A stretch of 20,697 bases of DNA, taken from CAYGGE01 sp966250865 (lineage in GTDB: Bacteria > Patescibacteriota > UBA1384 > CAYGGE01). Position 1 is the first letter of the stretch. Each line of letters begins with the position of its first letter. The notes beneath the pieces are model-generated. The model made no database searches. It saw only the letters and a list, made by a program, of their open reading frames with translations, and was not told the DNA's origin. Positions 12,644 through 19,761 of the stretch are shown piece after piece. The position numbers were made by a program, and so were the translations under genes. The stretch covers positions 1-20,697 of the forward strand of contig CBINIT010000020.1 of the NCBI GenBank assembly GCA_966250865.1. The letters are read 5' to 3'.

Positions 12644-13250
12644 AATACCCTATTACTTCTTTAATAAAGATAATGGTAATCCGGTTCTCAATATTTTCTC
12701 GGTTAATCACCAGTAGCTTGCTGACAAAACTCCCGGGAGCACCATATGCCTTCTTTGCTCGCTCAGCCTCAAGCGGGAGGACATAATCGTAAATCCGCTT
12801 CAGGCCGGCCTCAACATCTTTCACGATCTTCTGCGCTCCCACCACCCAGACCACATGACCGGCACCGTAGGCATAAGCAGGAAGTTGACTCCCAGTATTT
12901 GAGGCAATCAGTACTTTCCCATCCTCCGTTACTGCATGGACACTCCCTACCGTCCAGTCAGGAGCCGCACCCAGTTTTTGCATCTCACTCCCCTGCGTTT
13001 CTCGATTCATAGCGTTTAGTTTCACTCGAACGGAATCATACTTGCCCGATTCGTTAATCTCTTGGGCGATGCCTAGCGTGTCAAGCGTTACTGAAGTCAT
13101 GGTCATAACCTCAGTGCCTTCGGGTAGGAGCTCGAGAACCTTCTTCTTTGCTTCCTCGCCAGATTCTACTACCAATCCATTAATCCCATTGGCCTGCAGG
13201 GCAGCAATCGTCGCCTCTATCTGCTCAGACGATGCAAGTTGATCATACAT
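12642..13250 (-). CDS. LUD domain protein (LutC/DUF162-like)
   Basis: A 202-residue protein covering a single LUD domain. Landmarks are IEATIAALQANGINGLVVESGEEAKKKVLELLPEGTEVMTMTSVTLDTLGI at residues 11-61, then DWTVGSVHAVTEDGKVLIASNTGSQLPAYAYGAGHVVWVVGAQKIVKD. This is the NAGB/CoA-transferase-like fold shared by LutB and LutC of lactate oxidation and by stand-alone proteins of unknown role. No LutA or LutB iron-sulfur partner is present here, so lactate use is not implied. ATG 13248-13250 has an AAAGGTG site just upstream. The open frame extends to 13397, but that extension is translated from the palindromic repeat and is rejected. It faces an hxlR-type gene divergently. Confidence 0.85.
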   Translation of the reverse strand: MYDQLASSEQIEATIAALQANGINGLVVESGEEAKKKVLELLPEGTEVMTMTSVTLDTLGIAQEINESGKYDSVRVKLNAMNRETQGSEMQKLGAAPDWTVGSVHAVTEDGKVLIASNTGSQLPAYAYGAGHVVWVVGAQKIVKDVEAGLKRIYDYVLPLEAERAKKAYGAPGSFVSKLLVINRENIENRITIIFIKEVIGY

Positions 13251-13278
13251 ATTCACCTTTCTTTTTACTATCCGCTCC

Positions 13279-13408
13279 GCCGTCATTCCCGACTGGTTCG
13301 CTGCAGCGAAACCTGATCGGGAATCTCTCCGCCAAGTAGATGGTGTACGGGATCCTCGATCTGGAGCGATCCGCCAGCCGGCGGACCTTCCAGCCAAGGA
13401 TGACAGGA
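13279..13408. repeat. Palindromic intergenic repeat, MITE-like
   Basis: About 130 bp bounded by near-inverted ends (GTCATTCC at 13282-13289 and GGATGAC at 13398-13404). Inside is an imperfect hairpin from TTCCCGA (13286-13292) to TCGGGAA (about 13317-13323), with GGTTCGC/GCGAAACC in the stem. A second hairpin, TCCGCC/GGCGGA, lies near 13369-13385. The form and the GTCATTCCCG edge resemble dispersed palindromic repeats seen in many bacterial genomes. No coding capacity is evident. Copy number cannot be judged from one window. Confidence 0.6.
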
Positions 13409-13413
13409 GGGGG

Positions 13414-13442
13414 TTGACTATTTTCTTTATACTAGCTATATT
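13414..13442 (+). promoter_or_regulatory. Promoter of the HxlR-type gene
   Basis: TTGACT (13414-13419) and TATATT (13437-13442) are separated by 17 bp. The -35 box starts 6 bp beyond the edge of the palindromic repeat. Confidence 0.7.
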
Positions 13443-13448
13443 TTAGAT

Positions 13449-13479
13449 AGTTACAAGAAGTTACTAAAAAGAAAGTTAC
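13449..13479 (+). promoter_or_regulatory. Three AGTTAC direct repeats, candidate operator
   Basis: AGTTAC occurs at 13449-13454, 13459-13464 and 13474-13479, just after the -10 box and before the regulator's ATG. The spacings are 10 and 15 bp. The location suits autoregulation by the HxlR-type protein. Confidence 0.45.
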
Positions 13480-13485
13480 TTACCT

Positions 13486-13797
13486 ATGACAAAAATCCTA
13501 GAAACAACCCACTGCGGCGTTCATAAGGCGGTCGACCTTATCGGCAGCAAATGGATGCTCCTTATTCTCTATAATCTCTGTACGACACCGAAGGGCTTCA
13601 ATGAGCTCCTTCGCCTCATCGACGGCATCAGCCCCAAGGTTCTTTCTCTCCGACTCAAGGAGCTGACCGAAAGCGGACTCATCACAAAGACGGTCTTTCC
13701 TACGAACCCGCCGACAGTTGAATACCGAATGACTCAAAAGGGCACCGAACTAAAATCGATTATTCACTCGTTGGGCGACTGGGCAGATACGATATAG
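13486..13797 (+). CDS. HxlR family winged-helix transcriptional regulator
   Basis: A 103-residue protein of typical HxlR length. THCGVHKAVDLIGSKWMLLILYNLCTTPKGFNELLRLIDGISPKVLSLRLKELTESGLITKTVFPTNPPTVEYRMTQKGTELKSIIHSLGDWAD carries the family's KW at the start of the wing domain, the GISPKVLSLRLKEL recognition region, and the VEYRMTQKG wing. HxlR proteins act as dimers responding to aldehydes, quinones or thiol stress through an N-terminal cysteine; Cys10 could serve that role here. Likely targets are itself and the divergent LUD gene, by position. The ribosome site is weak (AGAAAG). Confidence 0.92.
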   Translation: MTKILETTHCGVHKAVDLIGSKWMLLILYNLCTTPKGFNELLRLIDGISPKVLSLRLKELTESGLITKTVFPTNPPTVEYRMTQKGTELKSIIHSLGDWADTI

Positions 13798-13806
13798 CTG
13801 GCTCTT

Positions 13807-13815
13807 TGCTATACT
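13807..13815 (+). promoter_or_regulatory. Extended -10 promoter of the kinase gene, predicting a leaderless mRNA
   Basis: TGC directly precedes TATACT (13810-13815), which ends 6 nt before ATG 13822. There is no -35 match and no ribosome site. The promoter sits only 10 bp after the hxlR stop. Confidence 0.65.
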
Positions 13816-13821
13816 AACCAC

Positions 13822-14784
13822 ATGAGACAGCACTACACGCAGCCTGAGCTTCAAACAGTTCTTAATGAATACGCAAATTTAGGCGCAATCCATTCTTACG
13901 AGCTCTTTAACTCGGGCTTTGACAACTCAAATTACTCAGTCCTAACAGATAAAGGTCATTTCGTCGTTAAGATTTACGAAGCACCTTCCATAGCCATAGA
14001 GAGTGTATTTTTCGAGCTTGAGGCAATGCGCTTCTTGAGGCAGCACGACGCTCGAATTACACCTATTCATATAAATAATCAGGGTTCGCTGCTCAGTTTT
14101 CTGCACAATAAACCTGCTGCTGTTCTAGACTTTATTGTCGGGAAAGAGGCCTACCAACAAAGCATGACCGACCAGCTCGTGACGACGATTGGCCAAGAGG
14201 TGGGGAGAATTGATAATCTCTTACGATATTTTCTCCCAAGCGATCCCAGCTACAAACCTCGTCAAAACTATGAATGGGATCTCAAACACTTTGATCGTTT
14301 AGCTGAGTACTTACCTTTTGTTACAAGTAAGGAAACTCGTGAACGGTTAACGGCGATGCTCCAGCGCTTCAACGACATTAAATCGACTCTCTCCGCACTC
14401 CCAAGTGGCTTTATCCATAATGACATCAACCAAGGGAATGTGTTAATTCACGATGGTAAGCTTGCAGCGATTCTCGACTTTAGCGACATGGTTCAAAGCC
14501 CATACATTCAAAATATCGCAATTGCTATCGCCTATTTTTGCTTTATGTATGATTTTCAACCTCAACGAGCCGACATCATGCTTAACGCATACCGAAAAGA
14601 GCATGATCTGTCTTCCGAAGAACTCGAATTATTATACGAATTAATTCCACTGCGCTTTGCGATGCGCATCTTAATCCATAGCTATGAGTACACCCTCTAT
14701 CACGATGCACGCGTTCCACAGATCATTGAAGATCAGACACGATTTCTGGATCGTTATGAGTCTCGAGATACTTTTGAGGCGTAA
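13822..14784 (+). CDS. APH-fold phosphotransferase (homoserine kinase type II-like)
   Basis: A 320-residue aminoglycoside-phosphotransferase-fold kinase. Lys50 in FVVKIYE is the ATP-binding lysine. GFIHNDINQGNVLIHDGKLAAILDF (197-220) holds the catalytic loop with Asp201 and Asn206, and the metal-binding Asp219. LELEAMRF-like residues (Glu65 region) supply the lysine partner. The overall size and the HNDI motif are closest to ThrB-type homoserine kinases and related small-molecule kinases. No threonine-pathway gene is near, so the substrate is open; choline, homoserine or an antibiotic are all possible. Its own promoter gives a probable leaderless mRNA, and a long terminator follows. Confidence 0.85.
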   Translation: MRQHYTQPELQTVLNEYANLGAIHSYELFNSGFDNSNYSVLTDKGHFVVKIYEAPSIAIESVFFELEAMRFLRQHDARITPIHINNQGSLLSFLHNKPAAVLDFIVGKEAYQQSMTDQLVTTIGQEVGRIDNLLRYFLPSDPSYKPRQNYEWDLKHFDRLAEYLPFVTSKETRERLTAMLQRFNDIKSTLSALPSGFIHNDINQGNVLIHDGKLAAILDFSDMVQSPYIQNIAIAIAYFCFMYDFQPQRADIMLNAYRKEHDLSSEELELLYELIPLRFAMRILIHSYEYTLYHDARVPQIIEDQTRFLDRYESRDTFEA

Positions 14785-14827
14785 TCAGCTACTCACTGCA
14801 CAGAGGCTGAACGGACACTACCGAGCA

Positions 14828-14860
14828 CTAAAAAGAACGCTGTTGGATCGTTCTTTTTAG
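14828..14860. terminator. Bidirectional terminator between convergent genes
   Basis: CTAAAAAGAACG (14828-14839) pairs perfectly with CGTTCTTTTTAG (14849-14860) around a 9-nt loop. The A and T tracts allow termination on both strands, for the kinase (+) and the KPVIYLYP protein (-). Confidence 0.88.
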
Positions 14861-14880
14861 TTATGTTCGTATCGATTAAA

Positions 14881-16719
14881 TTAGTGAAGCAGACCGCCCC
14901 ATTCAACCAGGGTAAATCCGTTACGGGAAACTGCCCCAAGACGTTGTGGCCTAATGTCGACCGGCTGCTGAAGCCCTTCGAAGTCAAGGAAGACACGAAT
15001 CATGGTGTCGGGCTTAGGACTCACGGCAAGGGGAGCCAGTTGATCGAGCTGACGGGTACCAAACCAAGTCAACCGAACATATGGTGTCTTTGGCAAACGA
15101 GGCGCCCAAAACTCCATGAAGTCAGCCGACTCTTTGCTATTTAAACCAAGCGTCGTCAAATGCTCACGAATAGTTCGGTCCGCATCTGCCTGAGCTACGA
15201 TAAACCCTTCGGTTATCGCCGGATACTGGCCGTGGCCCTTGCCTTCCCAATAAAGTGAAGCATAGGTTTTTCCATTAACCACGAGCGTACCGCTTGGGTC
15301 CGCCTGAGCCGTCCAACCCTTACCATAATTTGGCTCAGAGATAGTCACATCGGCACCAACCTTTACCGAAACTTTAGACGGCTTTTCCGGGTAGAGGTAG
15401 ATGACTGGTTTTCCACATTCAACCTGAGGTGCATATTCCATGCTGGTTAAAAACGCGTAACGGCCAAGTGCGTCCTTGAATACGATCACACCATGCTTCG
15501 CTCGATACTCCTCAAGAGTAAGGATCTTTGTTGCAGCAATCTTCTTGTCATAGTCACTATTGTAGTTCTTAGGATCTTTGGCGATTGCAGCCTGCATGTC
15601 CTTGTAAAATGTCGCATAGGAGTCGTAGGCCGCCTTGAGAACCGGGTGGCTCGTGTCCTTAAAGTCGTAGACGACGTCACCTGAAGAACCCTTGCCGGAC
15701 TCAGCTAATGCGTCGCTTGAAACGGTGCCGATAATCGCTGATCCAAATGGCGCGCCACAGCCTTTTGGTATACCGTCAAAGCGATATTGATCTTCATTTT
15801 TCGTGCCATCGTTCCAAGTTATTGTTACGCTGTAGTCATCTTTACTGAAGGGTACCGGCAGGTCATACATTTCAGCTGTGCCATTCAACCGCTTTAAGAC
15901 AGCTACTTCGATACGATAGTCGTCACCCTGAGGAAATTGGTGAAGGTAGACAGTACCAATCGGAAGCTTCGCAAGCTCTTTGGGCGTGGCAGCCTCGTTA
16001 TTAAACGCACTACCGATAACGGCGTCATATGGAGCATCGATGGAGACGCTATAGCTTAACGCCTCAAGCACAGCATCACCAATGTTAATCGTTTTCCGAT
16101 AGGCAAGGCTATTATATTTCTTATAGCTTTCACCTGTCACTTTATTTGAGAAGGTAATGAGTGAAGGGTAGTTCTTTTCGCCTTTGTATTTTGATGTTGA
16201 GTGAGCTGACATCAATTGATATGATGAGTCGCTTTCTTTAAGAAATTGATAGGTCTCACCAGCATTGGCACCACCCGGCTCAGCAAACTCCAACCGGAGC
16301 GTAGCCACAATAATATCTTTCCCGTTGTCCTCACCAACTTTTTGGTAAGTTACACCTTTATACTCGCTAATAGCTGCTTTCTCCATCTGCTGTTTTGTCA
16401 GTTCAGGAATGACTATAAGGCCAAGGTCATCGAGGGCTTTAAAATCACTCAACCAGGTGACCCCTTCATCGGTAAACGGCAGGTCATCGTATTTTGGGAC
16501 CGGTGATGCCTTCGTATTGGGAAGACCACCCTGCCCCAAATCACCTTGGCCGGTAAGATTACTCACCACAAAACTATCGTCAGCGTAATAGGATACTCGC
16601 TTAGGCTTTTTCCACTGCAGACAGTAGAAGCTTCCAATCAACCCCGCAGCCACTAACGCCAAAACCAGCCAGCCAAGGAGCGGTTTAACTGGCCGTCTCC
16701 AGATTGATTGCTTGTCCAT
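14881..16719 (-). CDS. Secreted or membrane-anchored KPVIYLYP-motif protein
   Basis: A 612-residue protein. A basic N terminus (MDKQSIWRRPVKP) is followed by one membrane helix (about residues 13-33); the rest is hydrophilic, so it should face outward as a signal-anchored protein. Residues about 40-430 are of no family I recognise. The C-terminal 178 residues begin at Cys435 in CGKPVIYLYPEKPSKVSVKV and continue with SLYWEGKGHGQYP, LGLNSKESADFMEFWAPRLP, YVRLTWFG and a VEWGG-type ending. This conserved domain recurs in secreted proteins of uncultured small-genome bacteria, by my recollection, with no function known to me. ATG 16719 is chosen for the GGGAGGG site just upstream. An open frame extends to 16863, inside the CapA gene, and is rejected. 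It lies 43 nt downstream of the MEMO1-CapA gene. Confidence 0.75.
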   Translation of the reverse strand: MDKQSIWRRPVKPLLGWLVLALVAAGLIGSFYCLQWKKPKRVSYYADDSFVVSNLTGQGDLGQGGLPNTKASPVPKYDDLPFTDEGVTWLSDFKALDDLGLIVIPELTKQQMEKAAISEYKGVTYQKVGEDNGKDIIVATLRLEFAEPGGANAGETYQFLKESDSSYQLMSAHSTSKYKGEKNYPSLITFSNKVTGESYKKYNSLAYRKTINIGDAVLEALSYSVSIDAPYDAVIGSAFNNEAATPKELAKLPIGTVYLHQFPQGDDYRIEVAVLKRLNGTAEMYDLPVPFSKDDYSVTITWNDGTKNEDQYRFDGIPKGCGAPFGSAIIGTVSSDALAESGKGSSGDVVYDFKDTSHPVLKAAYDSYATFYKDMQAAIAKDPKNYNSDYDKKIAATKILTLEEYRAKHGVIVFKDALGRYAFLTSMEYAPQVECGKPVIYLYPEKPSKVSVKVGADVTISEPNYGKGWTAQADPSGTLVVNGKTYASLYWEGKGHGQYPAITEGFIVAQADADRTIREHLTTLGLNSKESADFMEFWAPRLPKTPYVRLTWFGTRQLDQLAPLAVSPKPDTMIRVFLDFEGLQQPVDIRPQRLGAVSRNGFTLVEWGGLLH

Positions 16720-16762
16720 GTCCCTCCCGAGTACAAAAAAGAATCTTAGCCAAAGTGTATCA

Positions 16763-18196
16763 CTAGGCAGGAAAGAAAAGAAGCGTACCGGCTCGTGTAT
16801 CTTTACGAAGACCTGTGAAGGGTTCATACAACCGATCAAGAATTTCTCGCTTTGTCTGTCCACGCATCAATGATGGCTTTAGCTTTACCGACTGAACCGG
16901 TAGAGCAAAGAGGGTCAGCCCCTTCTTTGTAAACTCACCCGACAAGATAAGGCCTTGCTGTGTTTCTTTAGAAAATGTCTGGTCAAACAGCAGGTTGCCC
17001 ATGGAGTAGATAATGGGCTTACCTTTGTAGAGCTCACTGTCCTGGATCACGTGTGGATGAGCACCAATCACCACATCAGCTCCAGCATCGATCCAGTCAT
17101 GAGCTAGCTGTTCCTGTTGCTTTGCGTGATGATACTGATACTCATTACCCCAGTGCGGAAAGATAAGTACTCGATTCTTCGGATCGACTTTGAGGGCCTT
17201 GATCTGATCGATAATATTAGGAGCACCAGCTAGTGTTTGAAAACCAATGACATGGAGCATAAGATTGTGACCATTACTAACTGCTGTCTCGGTTGCGTGA
17301 GTATCGGCAGGACCACCGATCGCTTGGATATGTGCCTCATCGAGTAACCGATGCGTCGTATCGAGCCCTTTTCTGCCAGCGTTCGCCGAGTGATTATTAC
17401 CCAGGCTTGCAGCGTTAATCTTAAGGTATTCTAGCGCTTCAATAGTTTCTGGCGGAAAGTTAAAGGTTAAGTTGTTCGGCTGGATGTTATCCGGTACGGG
17501 TACGTCACTTACCGGACCTTCAAGGTTGATAATACCCGCATCCGTTCCCCAGAATAATCGGCTGCCAAGCTGATCGAGTGACTTCCAAAGACCATCCTTC
17601 AAGAACGTATGGGCGATCATCCGGCCAAACATCATATCACCACCAATCGTAAAGCTAACAGCTGGTTCAGGCTCAACCGGCTGTCCCTGCTCATACCAGC
17701 CAAAAAGGTGAGTAGTCGTTTCAACATCCGGGTTTGCCGCTATCTCCCCTGAGTTAGTCTGCCGTTTTGTCACAAAGCGGTCCGTACGGTGACTTCTCGC
17801 CCACTGCGCCAGAAGGGCAAGCGTTTCAGGAGAGTCAACCTCTGCGGTCTCAAAAATACGGTCAACATCCAGCCGTTCAAGCCACCGCTTCGTCAAACGG
17901 TCGTGGAGATTGGCGAGCAACGCCGGCTGGTAATGGGAAAAATCGACCGAAGCGATTAGTAGACAGTCGGCACAGGCCTTCAAAAGCTGATCGTGGAGCT
18001 CAGTTACATCAGCCTTACTTGCCCCCTGCTTAAGCAAGCAGTGGCACCAACTTGGCGTCAGGAAATGTTTTTTTAATATCAGGAAGAACGACTTTAATGC
18101 CATGCTCATTGGCAAAACTTGCCGCCTCATCGGTAGCAACGGTAGCGAGAAGCGCTTTGATGATGGTTGAATCGCTAGCGATAGTACCAGCTTCAA
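16763..18196 (-). pseudogene. MEMO1 C-terminal half fused to CapA domain (downstream part of a frameshifted gene)
   Basis: This is the downstream frame of a split gene. From about 18031 it encodes the second half of a MEMO1/AmmeMemoRadiSam-B domain, with the hallmark LLIASVDFSHYQP. A CapA (metallophosphatase-like, poly-gamma-glutamate synthesis) domain follows. CapA motifs in order are TIGGDMMFGR, IINLEGPVSD, LGNNHSANAG, FPHWGNEYQYHH, DVVIGAHPHVIQD and IIYSMGNLLFDQ. Residues coded from 18196 to about 18032 overlap the upstream frame, look nonsensical, and are not part of the protein. No credible start or ribosome site exists at the junction. CapA-like enzymes act on cell-wall or polyglutamate material outside the membrane. 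It may be a single 579-residue protein made by +1 shifting, a disrupted gene, or an assembly error. Confidence 0.8.
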
Positions 18197-18503
18197 TCTC
18201 CCAGTCGCCTATTCGAGTTTGGATCGTCCCGTTCCCCGACCCGTAATGATTAGGGGAAATAAGCACGATGGTCCTTGGCGCCGGAATTTCTTTCTTTAGC
18301 TCGTCGAAAAGTTCTGTTCGGTAGGATGCCACAATCTCGTGGTGTGGCACAACAATACCTGATATCGTTGGCTGTTTTGGCTGATTTACCTGAGGTAAGA
18401 CTTCAGTAAGGACCGCCGGTTGTACTGACAGATCAAACCGCCACCAGACGATGCCAGCCGCAATGAGCAGGAGAACAATAATACTAGCCAATGGTCGAGA
18501 CAT
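18030..18503 (-). pseudogene. MEMO1 (AmmeMemoRadiSam system B) N-terminal half with signal anchor (upstream part of a frameshifted gene)
   Basis: 157 residues in the upstream frame. MSRPLASIIVLLLIAAGIVWWRF is a signal anchor, placing the rest outside the membrane. ISGIVVPHHEIVASYRTELFDEL, TIVLISPNHYGSGNG, TRIGDWEIEAG and KVVLPDIKKTFPDAKLVPLLA are the first half of a MEMO1 domain. The frame ends at TAA 18030-18032, exactly where MEMO1 should continue. The continuation (KQGASKADVTELH onward) is found one base ahead in the +1 frame, at the site GCT-TAA-G within a GCTTGCTT duplication. MEMO proteins are dioxygenase-fold proteins; most lack a membrane anchor. The start ATG has an extended -10 (TGC-TATGAT) ending 6 nt before it. 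Confidence 0.8.
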
Positions 18504-18509
18504 GTGTTA

Positions 18510-18518
18510 ATCATAGCA
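18510..18518 (-). promoter_or_regulatory. Extended -10 promoter of the MEMO1-CapA gene, predicting a leaderless mRNA
   Basis: On the minus strand TGC precedes TATGAT (18515-18510), and the -10 ends 6 nt before the ATG at 18503. No ribosome site is present. Confidence 0.6.
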
Positions 18519-18625
18519 CCAACAACAACGTTTCTGTAATCGATTTTATAGCTTTCACCGAAACAAGCACAACCTCCATGAGAAAACTTGTCACAATTCC
18601 CCTAACAGCGTAGGCAAGCGCGCTT

Positions 18626-18634
18626 TACTATAAT
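18626..18634 (+). promoter_or_regulatory. -10 box of the DUF4037 gene
   Basis: TATAAT (18629-18634) overlaps TACTAT (18626-18631). The second ends 6 nt before ATG 18638, matching the spacing at the other leaderless starts. There is no clear -35 and no ribosome site. Confidence 0.5.
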
Positions 18635-18637
18635 TAC

Positions 18638-19747
18638 ATGAAGCAAGAAACCGACCAAAGGCCTGAGTTCATCCCAGGACTTGATTTAAATCGCCTGTTC
18701 GATCAGCAAGTCATCAAGCCTTTGATGGCTGAGCATTTTCCAAAATTGAGGTACTCGACTGCGCTCATGGGCGAAGGCTCCGATGTAATGGGCTACGACA
18801 CACCGCAATCGATGGATCATAACTGGGGACCCCATCTCCGGCTCTTTCTTAGTGACTATGACTACAAGAGAAGGGCCCACGAAATTGATGCGATGCTTCG
18901 TAAGCATCTTCCGTATGAATTTATGGGATTTCCGACTAACTATACCGATGAGAAAGAGACCTACCTTCGTCAAGCCATGAAACCGATCAGATCGGGACCG
19001 ATCAACCACATGATCAAGCTCCACTCGATTAAACAATTCTACGGACAGTTCCTCGAGTTTGATCCCTACAAGAAGATCACGGCTGAAGATTGGTTAAGCT
19101 TCCCGCAACAATGCCTTATTGAAGTGAGTGGCGGCGAAGTCTATTACGATGGACTTGAGGAGCTTCGTGAGATTCGGGAGAAATTTACGTACTACCCTGA
19201 AGACGTCTGGCTCTATCTCTATATGGTCCAGTGGGAGATGATTGGAACACGTGAGGCATTCATGGGTCGAAGCGGGCAAGCGGGTGACGAACTCGGCTCA
19301 CGTATCATGACAGCCATGATCGTAGAGCAAATTATGCGACTCTGTTTCATTATGGAAAAACAATATATTCCATATGAGAAGTGGTTTGGAACGGCGTTCT
19401 CTCGATTACGCTGTGCTTCTGAGCTGACCCATCTCATGATTAAAGCAATCGATGGCAAAAACTGGGAGGAGCGTGATGAGGGCCTCGGTAAAATCTACGA
19501 GATTATCGTGCACATGCACAACAACCTAAAAGTAACCAAGCCGATGCGAGTGAAGATGGATAACTTCCATGGTCGGCCATTCAAAACACTTAATGCCTAT
19601 GCCTTCTATGAAGCTATTAAACCCAAGCTTAAGCAGCCAATGCGTAGCTTCCAGTTTCAACTAGGTGCAGTTGATCAGTATTTAGGCAATCCGCGTATCC
19701 ACGAACTCTGTGGGCTTGTTGATGCGGTAAAAAGTTTTATCAAGTAA
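18638..19747 (+). CDS. DUF4037 domain protein, nucleotidyltransferase-like
   Basis: A 369-residue soluble protein. LMGEGSDVMGYDTPQSMDHNWGP (about 43-65) is the family signature: a Gly-Ser plus two Asp residues (Asp49, Asp54, with Asp60 in SMDH), as in nucleotidyltransferase active sites. The middle and C-terminal parts are helical, with YYPEDVWLYLYMVQWEMIG and EQIMRLCFIMEKQYIPYEKWFGTAFSRL, the usual helical partner domain. Enzymes of this group are thought to transfer nucleotides or act on small molecules, but the substrate is unknown. A probable leaderless start is 6 nt from TACTAT. It is followed after 14 nt by the phosphodiesterase gene, forming an operon. Confidence 0.88.
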   Translation: MKQETDQRPEFIPGLDLNRLFDQQVIKPLMAEHFPKLRYSTALMGEGSDVMGYDTPQSMDHNWGPHLRLFLSDYDYKRRAHEIDAMLRKHLPYEFMGFPTNYTDEKETYLRQAMKPIRSGPINHMIKLHSIKQFYGQFLEFDPYKKITAEDWLSFPQQCLIEVSGGEVYYDGLEELREIREKFTYYPEDVWLYLYMVQWEMIGTREAFMGRSGQAGDELGSRIMTAMIVEQIMRLCFIMEKQYIPYEKWFGTAFSRLRCASELTHLMIKAIDGKNWEERDEGLGKIYEIIVHMHNNLKVTKPMRVKMDNFHGRPFKTLNAYAFYEAIKPKLKQPMRSFQFQLGAVDQYLGNPRIHELCGLVDAVKSFIK

Positions 19748-19761
19748 GAAAGAAGTGAACG

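Noticed and set aside
13251..13397. 49-residue extension of the LUD protein
   Set aside because: It is translated from the palindromic repeat; a clear ribosome site precedes ATG 13250.
16720..16863. 48-residue extension of the KPVIYLYP protein
   Set aside because: It overlaps the end of the CapA gene and lies before the GGGAGGG site. The signal-anchor pattern begins at 16719.
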